From Cunninghamia lanceolata (Eukaryota; Streptophyta; Pinopsida; Cupressales; Cupressaceae), in contig BSBN01001687.1 in the NCBI GenBank assembly GCA_027924645.1, forward strand, positions 806,001 through 870,000: a DNA stretch of 64,000 bases. Reading direction: 5' to 3'. Position numbers and translations under genes: made by a program. Positions 23,584-34,900 of the stretch are shown here, one piece after another. The notes below the pieces were generated by a model. That model saw nothing but the letters and a program-made list of their open reading frames with translations, made no database searches and was not told the origin of the DNA. The first letter of the stretch is position 1, and every line of letters starts with the position of its first letter.

Positions 23584-24608
23584 AATAGCAACTCTATTGG
23601 GGAAATAATCTAGAGCATTTCAAAGATAAACTTTAGTTTTGAACCCAGAATCTCTGTGTTTCCTAGTCATTAAACTAGACAGCATGATACAATATCACAA
23701 AAGCAGAGATCACTACTCAGTACAACTCTCTGTATTCTAAAAGTCTAAGTGCGTGTAATTGCATTTATTCCCATCCTTCCACAAACAAGATCATCAAGGC
23801 TTACTTGCATTAAGCTGCGTAAAGATACACACCTTTTGTACTACCTTGGACATTGCCCCACTCTTAGTAGGCATCTATAGCCCCGACAGAGTTATCTATA
23901 TGATTCCCTCAAGCATTTCTCTATTGCCCATTAGGTGTCCATAGCCCCTGATAGAGTTACTTGACTCCTCCAGTTGATTGAACATTTTGGCAAGGAATTT
24001 AGGAAGTATTGATTTAGCAGAGTATTCATTTGATAATGCATTGAGATTACCTCTTGATATGAGTACTAGGAAGCACCGCATACCCTTACATCACATTATA
24101 AATATCACATGGGCTAGGAATTGGTTCAACTTCATTGGGTTGGGAATCATAGTGGCGGCAAAGGTGAGCCTATAGATTTTTTACTTAACCCACAATCACC
24201 AAGATTCCTTTAGAAGCTTCATGATTATTTTTTGTGTGAGAGATATTAGACTACAAAATACTTCGAGGGAACAAAACTAATGACTCCTTTCCTATGAACA
24301 AGCATCATACCATCTAAGAGGAACAATAGAACCCACAAGAAGACCTAAGTGGAAAACCAAAGTTTCTCAAGGAAATCCTCTGAATTACTTACCCAAAGAG
24401 GACCTTTTGCAGGACTGCACGGCTACCACCACATTTAAGAAATGGAGAAACCTGGCAAAGCAAGTGCAAGAAAGAAAATCAAAGCAAGCAGAGAAACTAA
24501 CCTAAACAAAGCAAACTAACAACGAAAGCAAAAGCAAGCAAATGAAAGCAGAAAAGAAAAGAAAATGAAAAAGACACACTATGACACAAAAGAAGGTAGA
24601 AATGCCTC
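23584..24608 (-). other. E2 internal region 2: untranslated stretch between pol and LTR B
   Basis: Collinear with 10322-11350, no gene. The element-orientation sequence before the LTR, CCCCAATAGAGTTGC, again lacks a purine tract. Confidence 0.5.
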
Positions 24609-25890
24609 CTAAGCCTGAAAGTAGTGCTTTAGGAACTTCCATTAACAGGCAGTGGAGTTCCTCACCAGTAAGAGTTTTCATTCTATATGTATTGTCCCCT
24701 AAGATTACAACTATTTGGTAGGGACCTAACCAGAGCTTATTGAACTTCCCGTGTTCACCTTTCTTTTCATGAGCTTTGTCCCAATACAGGATCAAATCAA
24801 AAATGTGGAAGGCCTTCACTTTGGCCCTCTTTTCAAACCAATGTTTCACTACATGTTGCTGTTTAGCAAAGTTTTCAATCGCAACATCATGTTTTTCTTC
24901 TAGATGCACCAGATGGGTCAAGCAGTCTGAGATTTTGTCATCCAATTCTAAGTAGTCTTGTATGAATTGCAGTACAGGGATTCACAAATGGTTTGGAAAA
25001 CAAGCTCAAGACCATAAACTAGGTGATAGGGTGAAGTACCTAGGATGGCCTTATGTTTGATCCTATCTGCCCACAAGGCAAACCTAAGCTGAGTATGTCA
25101 GTCTTTGGGATTCTTATGAAGCAGTGTTTTGATGACCTCAAGCAAGTGGATTCAACAACTCCATTCCCTTGAGGATAATAATTAAATGAAAATTTTAGTG
25201 CAATACCATAATCAAAGGCCCAATTTGAGAAACACAAAGAAGAAAATGCTAGACCATTATCACAAACAAGAGAAAAGGGACAGCCAAACCTTGTAATGAT
25301 ATGCTTTTCAATGAATTCAATTACCACCTTAGTTGTGCATTGTTTACAAGCCTGGGCTTCAGACCATCTAGTGCAATAGTTAGTAGCGGTTAGAATAAAC
25401 TTGTGGCCCGTAGAAGAAGGTGTATTGATCATACCAATGAAATCGAGTCCCCACTGTGTAAATAGGCGCACCTCCACCACTGGTTGTAATGGCATATCAA
25501 CATTTTTTTCCCTTGAAGTGGTAGTTTGGCAAATGTGGCAAGTTTGAGTATGCATATGAGCATCTTTGAATAATGTAGGCCAGTAATATCCTACCTAAAA
25601 TATCTGATTTGTAGTGGAATGCGCTGAACCATGGCCTATCCCAAACTTCTTAGGGAAACTGGTTAAAACTTGTGCCACCTCTATTTTGTCTAGACACCTC
25701 AAGTAAATCCCTTCATGATTCCTCTTATATAAAACTGATCCCTTGACCATGAAACTACTTCTTTTTAGCCTCAAATCTCTTCTCTGAACATAATTCAAGT
25801 GAGGTGGACATCGTTGGTTAAGGAGATAGAACAAGATGTCACCATACCATTCATCCTTTGAGATATGCTCCAATACATATTATTGAGACA
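24609..25890 (-). pseudogene. E2 internal 2: integrase
   Basis: Nearly all integrase parts are present. The N-terminal zinc-binding part shows G-H-G-S-A-H (about 25.62 kb) and C-H-I-C-Q (about 25.54 kb). The core has D in W-G-L-D-F-I-G (25.44 kb), D in V-C-D-N-G-L-A-F (25.25 kb) and E in G-N-G-V-V-E-S (25.15 kb), so the D-D-E triad is still readable. The C-terminus has L-W-L-G-P-Y-Q-I (24.72 kb) and ends at a TAG at 24609-24611. Integrase joins element DNA to the chromosome. Stops and a frame change after about 25.04 kb break it. This segment is what internal region 1 has lost. Confidence 0.8.
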
Positions 25891-26360
25891 CCAACCTGGG
25901 GTCTATTTCTGTCATGGTCATATTAAGTGCCTATCCTTGCACCAGTTTCATAGGTTGTATTTCTAGATCAAATTCTTGTAGAATCGTGACCCATTTCCCT
26001 CTTCTTTCACCTAGCTCATTCTGCATCAGCAATGCCTTCACTGCAGTGTCGGGAACTACAACAGCCACTTTCCTTCTCAAAATATAGCAACAAAATTTCT
26101 TGACTGCTTTGACCAATGCATAGGCATGTTTCTCTACATTCAGATACTTGAGTTCTGCATCTTTCAAAGGGGTGTTCATGAAAGCAATAGGACGTTCATC
26201 ATCGATTCCCCTTCTCTATGTCAGCATGCTTGCACATGTGTGCTCTAAAGTAAAGGAGTATATGCAAAATGGCAGAGTATAATCTGGACTTACTAAAACT
26301 AGAGCATTAGCTATCGATTGTTTGATCTCTACAAAAATTGCCTTGGCCTCTAATGTCCAT
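25891..26360 (-). pseudogene. E2 internal 2: RNase H following RT (decayed)
   Basis: Shows E-R-P-I-A-F-M-N-T-P-L-K, L-N-V-E-K-H-A-Y-A-L-V-K-A-V-K-K-F (about 26.1 kb) and a tail R-G-K-W-V-T-I-L-Q-E-F-D-L-E-I (about 25.96 kb), the order of a Ty3/gypsy RNase H. The usual T-D-H/N-x-A-L motif reads V-P-D-T-A-V-K-A-L-L, and the first catalytic Asp region is poor. A weakened RNase H beside a second RNase H-like domain is typical of Tat elements. Confidence 0.65.
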
Positions 26361-27300
26361 TCAATCTTAGTGTCTTGTTTTAGCATGGTGTTCAAGGGTC
26401 AGACAATCTTAGCAAATCCAATAATAAACTTCCAAATGAAATTAATCTTACCAAAATAAGATTTTAGTTCTTTCTTATTGGTTGGAGGTTGGATCTTGAG
26501 TATGGCTTGAACTCTGTCAGGGTCTATGGATATACCTTCCTCTAAAATTACATGTCCTAACAGTTTTCCTTTAGTAACACTGAAAATACACTTCTTGGGA
26601 TTCAATGAAATTCCATAGTCTCTACAGCGCTTTAGTACTTTCCTTAAATCAGAAAAATAATTCCCCCTTTCCTTGGAGAATATGGTTAGATCATCCATAT
26701 AAATGATAATGCATTTACCTACTAATCCTTTGAAAGTAATGTCCATTGCACATTGAAATGTTGTTCCTACGTTTATCAGACCAAATGGCATCCTCTAATA
26801 TGCATAAATACCCCATTTCCATGTAAAAGTAGTTTTAAGTATGTCAGCATATTCAACCATCACCTGATTATAACCTGAATAACTATCCAAGAATGACCTC
26901 AATTGTGACCCATTGACTATCTGTAGTACTTCATCAAGGGATGGCCGTGGATACTTGTCCTTTTCTGAAGCTCTGTTTAAATTTCTGAAGTCCACACACA
27001 GTCATATTTTTCCATTCTTCTTATGCACAGGAACTAGGTTAGCCACCCATGTAGAATGCCTTACCGGAAAAATAATTCTTGCTGACAGTAGCTTCTTGAC
27101 CTCCCGAAAGATCAAAGGTTCCAAAAGAGCACTGATTGGTCACTGCCTCTGTCGGAATGGTTTCACTCCTAGCTTCAGGGGTATAGTGTGGGTTATGATG
27201 GAGGTGTCATATGTTTTCAAGTCTTCATAACTCCATGCGATAACATCGTGATAATCTCTCAATGCTTGAATTATTCCTTCATTTTCCTCAGGGGTATAGA
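26361..27300 (-). pseudogene. E2 internal 2: reverse transcriptase
   Basis: Blocks in order on the minus strand: D-Y-H-D-V-I-A-W-S-Y-E-D-L (27.24 kb), H-T-I-P-L-K, V-A-N-L-V-P-V-H-K-K-N-G-K (27.03 kb), M-D-F-R-N-L-N-R-A, Y-P-R-P-S-L-D-E-V, S-G-Y-N-Q-V-M-V (26.87 kb), M-P-F-G-L-I-N-V (26.79 kb), catalytic Y-M-D-D (26690-26701), then G-K-L-L-G-H-V and P-P-T-N-K-K-E-L-K-S-Y. Only a few stops interrupt it, fewer than in internal region 1. Confidence 0.85.
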
Positions 27301-27679
27301 CCTTTCTAATGAACACATTCTTGATTTCATCTTTTGTACCCAAGTTGTATGGATCACAATTTCCTCTGATGGAATCAGCTTGTTTCTTGTGTGTCCCAAA
27401 CTGATCAGAGTCAAATAACCTTTCCAGTTCCACCATACCTCGAGGGATAGTGTTGGTTTTCAAGTTTAAGACTCCTTCTAGGTCCATCTCAACTGACTCT
27501 AAATCTTCTTCATCAATGATCTAGGCAACAAACACATCTAAGGATGTAAGGAAATCAATGATATGTTTATCATCTTCAAAAACTTGGAAATGAGTGATAT
27601 TGTCAGGCATGGAGGGAGTTGGAACCAACTCAACAGTGGATTTCCTCAGATCAATCATGGCAAGCAGCTCTAATGAGCT
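27301..27679 (-). pseudogene. E2 internal 2: acidic linker between RNase H-like domain and RT
   Basis: In-frame hydrophilic stretch (E-G-V-L-N-L-K-T-N-T-I, L-E-R-L-F-D-S-D-Q-F and similar) joining the upstream RNase H-like domain to the RT start. It is present in the same place in internal region 1 (12.7-13.05 kb). Its continuity supports one polyprotein with RNase H-like before RT. No known domain. Confidence 0.5.
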
Positions 27680-27990
27680 TGCAGCCTGTGCTAAGGCATC
27701 ATCAACATGATTTTGTTTTTGGTAATGATTCATCCTTTTATCATGACAAGAATATTATTTTCTAACTTGCTTAACCACCAGCTCTGAATCTCCAAATACT
27801 TGAATTATCTTAACCTTCTTCTAGATGGAAATCAGCAGTCCGTGCACTAGAGATTCGTACTTTGCAACATTGTTTGTGCAAGCAAACTATAGTCTATATG
27901 CGGCTAGATAAGAGTGCCCTATGGGACTGATCAGTTCAAATCCTACACTTGATCCTTGCTTAGATCTTGATCTGTCAAATCTTAGTGTCA
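27680..27990 (-). pseudogene. E2 internal 2: extra RNase H-like domain upstream of RT
   Basis: Copy of the domain at 13.05-13.44 kb, with better catalytic positions: L-R-F-D-R-S near 27.97 kb, N-N-V-A-K-Y-E-S-L near 27.86 kb, V-F-G-D-S-E-L-V-V near 27.79 kb and H-V-D-D-A-L-A-Q-A near 27.70 kb, giving D, E, D, D. It lacks about 60 bases between N-H-Y-Q-K-Q and the last motif compared with copy 1. In-frame stops interrupt it. Confidence 0.65.
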
Positions 27991-29160
27991 AAGTTTGGGG
28001 GTCTGCAATCTTTTCCAGAAAAGTGACTCTTTGTCTAACTGGTAATGCAGTCTTGTGACTAACTGTAGTGACAAGTTTAGTTTTCTTCTCATCTGGGATA
28101 GATGGCATCTTCAAACACTTTTGGACTTGATATATTATTTGCTGGCATAGGGAACAGGTGATCTATAAATGTGATGCATTATGAATACGACACCAACTTG
28201 GCAGCAGCAACTCATCCATTTGTATCTTCTTCCCAACTACCAACTGATCACACATGAACTTAGCTACAAAGCTCCTAAACCCTTTAAAAATCCCTAGCTC
28301 ATCATCGGAAGAAGATCCTTGATCAGATTGGATGCATGCTTCTATACTTTCTTGGCACTTGGTAAGTGGCGAGTTTGGGTACCAATGGCAACTCAACATG
28401 AGTACTTCTTATACCTAGTTTATCTAGGGAAGATAAACTCCCAAATCCACCTCTGAATATAAGACTTCATTTGTCTGAATATACTATGTGATCATGTCTT
28501 TCATCTTGGGCTCCTTTTCAATGAGAATTTGGTTAGCAAGTCCTTTCCATGGCAGCCACATATGAGAAAAATCAGTAGCCATGTAACCATTCAATGTTTT
28601 GGACCAATCTCTACTAAGCAGCATGCCATAGGTGTTAGGGATGTCTACCACTTGTATGTCTATGTACTGTTGCACTCGTGGGTTTGATGCTAATTGCATG
28701 TGATTTTGATTTAGCTCCCACTACATTGACTTTTGTCTTGTTTAGTTGAGTCGCCTTTCTAGAGGACTTAGCAAGAGTTAAACCCAGTGTCTTACATACT
28801 GATAGATGCATTACATTAGTGGAAGCTCCTGAATCTAGTAAATAGTTATGAAGGTTTTTTCCAAATATTTTGAGTGTTAGCAAGAAGGGAGGTGACTCTC
28901 TCTTTTCCTTGTACAAAGTGACTTGTTGTTCCACGTCCGTAACATGAACTCTGTCTTTTCCCTTATCAAGACTATCTTTCTGTGAGATTTCTTTAGGGGA
29001 AGGATCAGTCCTAGCATGTGCTCCAATATCTTGAAAGAAGGTTGTCCTAACCTCTGGGACCTTCATTAGCTCAAATATTGATAGAGTAACCTTCATCTTC
29101 TTAAGCTCATCTACCACATATTGTCCTAATTTAGCTACTTCTGATTTCTAGGAAGATTCA
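27991..29160 (-). pseudogene. E2 internal 2: protease and linker
   Basis: Holds D-E-L-K-K-M-K-V, then the aspartic protease with Y-L-L-D-S-G-A-S at 28821-28835 onward (intact D-S-G-A), V-C-K-T-L-G-L, D-I-P-N-T-Y-G-M-L-L-S-R-D-W (28.6 kb), and a linker with Q-S-D-Q-G-S-S-S-D-D. A zinc-knuckle-like W-C-R-I-H-N-A-S-H block lies at about 28150-28195. Protease would process Gag-Pol. Stops separate the pieces. Confidence 0.7.
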
Positions 29161-30175
29161 GTTGGATGGCTCTAGTTTATAGCTTAGGGTACAACTTTAG
29201 GAGGCTCAGGGTTATTGGAAGCCTTAGGATCAGGTGGGACTTGATAGTTGTTTGGAGGAATGGAGTGGTAAAAGGACCCTTTGGTTTGTTACTTCTAAGA
29301 TTATATGGGGATCTGTTGTACTGTTAATAGACATGCACTTCATCAGCTTCCTCTTTCTCAGGCTGATTTTCATCTTGGAAAGGAAAGATATAACTATCTA
29401 GTACTAAGGCAGTGTCATACCTTTGAGTGGACACGAGTTCATACCCCATAGTTGGAGTCTCCTGTGCCTCAGTGTTCTAAACTTCTCGTTGGAAAATACT
29501 GGATGCAATCTGGAATTCATGATAGTCCAACTTAGAATGGGCATTCGTGTTGTGGATTATGCACCATGAAGACAATGTTTCTTCTACTAGCATAACTCGA
29601 CCTAGGGGGCAATTTTCTATATTCTGAGTTTTTGATGGTGAGGGAACTCCTCCATTGTTTGGATGGGTATTCCATGTTCTATTGTGTCATTGATAGTTTT
29701 GGTTTTGATACGGGTTCTGTCCTTGATTTCTTTGCTGCAAATAAGCATTTTGGTTCCTTAAGTGAGTTACCTCAGTTGTAAGTTTTGTCATTTGTTCTGT
29801 TAATTCCCTGATGTCACCTTTATCATCCCTAGCTTTGGTAGCTTCAGCTAACTAGAGAAAAGGCATTTGTGTGGTTGGCAATTCTATGATTGGTGCCCTA
29901 GGGTTAACAACCAAGGCTTGTGTTGTTGTAGGAATTAGTATAGGGTTCAACACTGGGGTTTAGTTGGTTAAAGTATGATTAATCAGAGGTATCTAGTTGG
30001 GCATATCTGTGGGGCCCCTATGATTCAGTGGCCCTACTGCAACCTATCCTAACTGTGAATTGACTATAACAGCTTCAGCATATGCTTATACTAGAGTTGT
30101 TGGGGCTGGGTTGGCCCTCCTGACAAATATGGAGGTAAGCCTATCCAAACCCACATAATAAATGGGAAGGGTAGC
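29161..30175 (-). pseudogene. E2 internal 2: gag, N-terminal part deleted
   Basis: Only the back half of gag remains: F-V-R-R-A-N-P-A-P-T-T near 30.1 kb, a Pro-rich stretch, a T-E-Q-M-T-K-L-T-T-E-V-T-H-L-R-N-Q-N coiled piece (29.8 kb), N-P-Y-Q-N-Q-N-Y, and a knuckle W-C-I-I-H-N-T-N-A-H-S-K-L-D near 29.55 kb whose last Cys is Tyr. At 30171-30182 the sequence jumps from GGGTAGC straight to the LTR edge. By comparison with 15.52-16.19 kb about 670 bases, including the gag core and primer site, are missing. Confidence 0.7.
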
Positions 30176-31018
30176 AAATTCTATTGATGGTGTTTTTAGC
30201 ACACAACAATGCAGGTGAAATGTATGTTATCTCACCTCTCTTGAAAGGAATCATATCCCAGATAGGACTACCCCAAGGTTTATACAACTAGGTCTTAGCT
30301 TGCAAGAATAACTTCAGTGGAATGTTTCAGTTGTACTAACAAAGGTGACTTATGTGCAATGGGTAGGGTTTGATGAAACTATGACAACAAAGTGTGCAAC
30401 CAACCCTATGATATTCTCAGCAGATTAACAATGTAAATGTTGCATAAAACCTAACTCTAACAGATGTTTTATAAAGAAAATGCAAAAGAGTATAAGAGTT
30501 AAAGAGGAGTATGAATCCTAGAGATGCAGTAGATAGACAAATGCTTTTGGTAAACCACCTCCTATTTAACCAGGTTAAGAAACCACAATTTTACAAAAAA
30601 TGATGCAATCTTCAATGGAAACTTATGATTTTCAAACCACATTCACTCATTAAACATGCAGAAAATGGAGTAGCTTAACTAATGAAATGCAATTGAACTA
30701 GTTTCAATAACAAGGCCCAGGCTAACTATGCACATCAACTTACAATTAGCAAACACTAATAGTATGGACCAAAGCATTCATTAAATATCTTAGCATTCAC
30801 CCATTATTGCAAAAGCACATCTAATTAACTTCAGATTGATATGAACCATGAAATCCAAAAGAGATAACACAATGATGCAAATTCCTAGCAACCTGCAAAA
30901 CTTGCTTTGTATTGATCACAATTTGGCAGAGTCTCAGCAATTCAGTATCAAGTCTTAGTTACAAATAAGAGAAAGGATAGCCCTTTTATAAACAAGGCAC
31001 CATACCAAGTTTTTCATG

Positions 31019-31932
31019 GATGGTGGAGATTAACTTAACACCAAGGGTCCATATTTACACAGTATTTAATGAAATACAACAGTTTGTTATATTTTGGGAT
31101 TTATTTTTGTCTTGTAGGAAAAAGACAAAATACAGCTTGCAAATACATTGAATTTGGACAAAATGGATACCCATTTGGTTGTATATGATAAAGACCCAAT
31201 TTAAAAGACAAAAGAAAGTCAAAATAGAGCCATTTGACCCTCAGAAATTGGAGCTGATATGGAATGACATGATTTCACATGCCAGCTGGATCATGTCACT
31301 GTTCATCATCATCCAAGTCAACTTTGCTCTTTTCAGCTTCTCTATTACTGTAGGTTGTGTAGGCTTCCAAGGCTGGGTTAATATCCACTGGCTGAGGATC
31401 TTTAACATAATCTATTTTGAAGTTTATCTTGTCAACCTCCCATGAAAATTTGTAGTACACTGCTTCTCTAGACCTGATGGTGGAGATTAACTTAACACCA
31501 AGGGTCCATATTTACACAGTATTTAATGAAATACAACAGTTTGTTATATTTTGGGATTTATTTTTGTCTTGTAGGAAAAAGACAAAATACAGCTTGCAAA
31601 TACATTGAATTTGGACAAAATGGATACCCATTTGGTTGTATATGATAAAGACCCAATTTAAAAGACAAAAGAAAGTCAAAATAGAGCCATTTGACCCTCA
31701 GAAATTGGAGCTGATATGGAATGACATGATTTCACATGCCAGCTGGATCATGTCACTGTTCATCATCATCCAAGTCAACTTTGCTCTTTTCAGCTTCTCT
31801 ATTACTGTAGGTTGTGTAGGCTTCCAAGGCTGGGTTAATATCCACTGGCTGAGGATCTTTAACATAATCTATTTTGAAGTGTATCTTGTCAACCTCCCGT
31901 GAAAATTTGTAGTACACTGCTTCTCTAGACCT
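31019..31932 (+). repeat. 457-base direct tandem duplication in LTR C
   Basis: Unit 1 is 31019-31475 and unit 2 is 31476-31932, both running from GATGGTGGAGATT to CTCTAGACCT. By eye they differ at only about two positions (AAGTTTATC against AAGTGTATC, and CCCATG against CCCGTG). LTRs A and B have a single copy. The duplication spans the end of ORF0. Confidence 0.9.
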
Positions 31933-34900
31933 TTTATTTATCTTGAATTCTCTGAACTTAGCTATGAGGTCACTTATTCACTCTAGCTTCCCAATCATGT
32001 TAAGGGGTGAATCCCCATGAATGATATGATGTAATTTATATTTGCATTCTTGGGCATCTACTAGAGTTGTGTCATCCATATCCATGTATGATGTAATTTA
32101 TCTTTACATTCCTGGGCATCTACTAGAGTTGTGTCATCCATATCCATATTAGTGCAGGCTTGTAGTACACCATTCAACCGATATATTACATCCATAATTT
32201 GAGCTCTAGCCGGTTTAGAGGAATTCCTAGTCTTGTCAAAGACTTCTCTTCTTAACCCTATCAATTCCAGCCATTATTCTGGCATGTCCAATCTATCTTG
32301 AGTCAAAATATTTTATGCAAGCAAAAATTCATCTGGAAGATTAGTCATAGCAAAAACTCGATGGTGAATGTGAGCATAATAATCATCATAATTTGTGCAA
32401 TTGTTGACCACTTCATCCCATTCATATTTCAAAGGACAAAAATCTTTATGCAGTTCTGTCACCTCATTTATTATCTCACAACCCTTGGCATACACCTTGT
32501 GGAACCATTCCTTTGTAGCAGCTACAGTGGTTTTTATACTGTCAAAATTATCTAGCTCCTCTTTAGAAAGAAGAGAAGGTGCAGTCTCTAGCTCACCATC
32601 TAAGGACATAGGTTTTATCAATTTTTTTATAAAATCTCTCAGTCCCTCATTTTGTTGCCTCAGTTGTTTGGTCAGCTCATCTTTATTTAATCTATCCAGA
32701 ATATTAGATACAGAGCCTTTGAATTCATCAATTTCTTGTGCTTTGGAAGTTGGCCCCAAATTGACTGTTGTAACAGTGTAGTCTTATGGCCGTACATCTT
32801 CCTTATTAGCCTGTTCAGGTGGGACTACTACCTCTGCAATACGAGACCCTATGGCGTCCTTGTAAATCCTAGACTAGACCTTGGCCTTTTTCTGCTTCTT
32901 CAATTTTTCTAACCTAGCTAGGAAACTATCCAAGTCTAAAGACATAACTTCTACCCTTGGAGGCTAATTATTTAACCTTTGTTATATCCATTTAGGAGCT
33001 ATAGAAGAATGTTCTAGAGGGTCAAGATGACTGTCCTCCTTATTCAAAGAATCATCAACATGAATATTTTATGTTTCTAGGCCTTGGCCTGTTCCTTTAT
33101 CATTTTGTGGCCTTGGCTTCTCTGATTCAATGCTTTTGATAAGTGACTCTGATTGTTCTATATGTCATAAGTTCTCAATCACTACTTGCTTCACAATTTC
33201 CAACACTGAATCACTAGCCACCTCCTCTGATGGGTAGTCCTCTATATTCACAATCTCTAATGTGTTAGGATTTGTAGGAGGTTCATGTGTTATATCTTCA
33301 ATGACCACCTTCCCCCCAACTCTGCACATACCTTTTCAATACCTGATAATGAGGGGACTGGAAGGGGTGCGGGCATAGGCACTTGTGAGGAGTCATTAAA
33401 AGGTCTGGCCAATGAATCATTTATAGCAACCAAAGAATCAGTAGCAGTTGAAGGCAAATATAATCTATATAGGTTTACAAATGTGGAAAAACCTGTGAAA
33501 GGGGAAGGAGGAGATGAAAGTACAGAGAAAATAGCAAGTGGGGTGGAAAGACTCAAGGATGGCAAGGTGAAAGGAGGCGGTGAGAGGATAGTTGAAATGG
33601 GATGTAAGGATGATGATGAGAAGGAAAGAGATAGTGAAGAGGAAGCAAGAACAGGAAGACTCATGGATGCAATGGTAGGGAAAGTAGATGGAGGAATAGA
33701 TAAGATGGGAATGGCAAAGATAGATGGTAAAGATGAAATAGAAGGAGTGGATGAGGAAGTGGTAGGTAGAGGGAGAGGGATTGATGTACCCACATTGACT
33801 GTTGTGGAGGACATGACTGCTACCGTAGATGAGGGAGCAAGTAATGAGGTACTAACTGTAGTAGAAGATGAGACAACAACATCTACATTTTTTGGGGAAG
33901 CAACAAATGTGACAGGAGGTGGAGGCACAAGAGTTTTTTGCTTAGTCTTATTTGACCTTGATGTTTCATCATTCCCACTGGGCATATCTTTCCTCTTTGT
34001 GCTCCTTGTTCTTGAAGATGGAGGATTGTCTTTCTTTTGTTGTTTGGGAAGGTCCTTTTTTGCTTTTCCCTTATTAGCCAGAGGAATGTCCTCTTCACTA
34101 TCTCCTTTTGGTGTATCTCCTTGGGCAACTTCTTGCCCTACATCATCTTCTATTTCTATGGGCTGATCTTCCTCTCATCACTATTGGTTCTATCTGGTTC
34201 TTGCTCTGTACAAGTAAGAGCTACTCCTGTCTAAGTCAAAGTTGCAATTTGTGCTCTTATCCAACCCTTACTAAATTTAATGGGGTCCCTCATCCTACAT
34301 TCAAAGAACTCTCCTCTGAAATGGAATTGGCTAATTGAATAAAGCCTCCCAAGGCCCTCTTTGAATCACATTGTTATCTTCTGTCACTTGGTCTGGGACC
34401 TCTATGATATTGAACCTTTTAATAAAATCTAGAGACAGTCTCAAATATCTTCTCCTCAATACTTCATAATCATCTAGACAATTGGCCCAAAAATCTTTGA
34501 GGTGTTCTCTATGAAACATCCTTTTGCTTACATGCCTTTCCATTATGACAAAGGGGTCAAAATGAGTCCTCTTATGATAAAAATGTAATTTCAACAATTG
34601 CAGCTCTGTGTGTGAATGCTCTACTACTCCCATGGTGGTGCAAGAATAGTTTCCCCTCCCTAAGAGTATAGGGAACTTGATGGAGGCCCTGTGTAAATGC
34701 TTCAACCTTTCTGTGGAAGTGAGGAGTTTTCCGTAAGCTCTAGAAGTACCACTTTATCTGTTGGATAACGAGGAAGTTTATAGGATGTTCCAGTGAAACC
34801 TTGGACCCTCAAATATGTAAACTTTTAAAATTGAACATACCATCTCCCATACATTAGTACAACATTAGTTGCCTTAGGAGATAATCTCCTAGCCATATCA

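Noticed and set aside
31179..31902. Two identical 88-codon plus-strand frames
   Set aside because: They are antisense to the end of ORF0 and identical only because the DNA is tandemly duplicated.
33285..34166. Plus-strand open frame of 293 codons, rich in Glu, Gly and Lys, with similar frames at 5713-6183 and 19268-19603
   Set aside because: It is the reverse complement of the Ser/Pro/Thr-rich part of ORF0. Simple sequence on one strand keeps the other open, and the frame is not kept across the three LTR copies.
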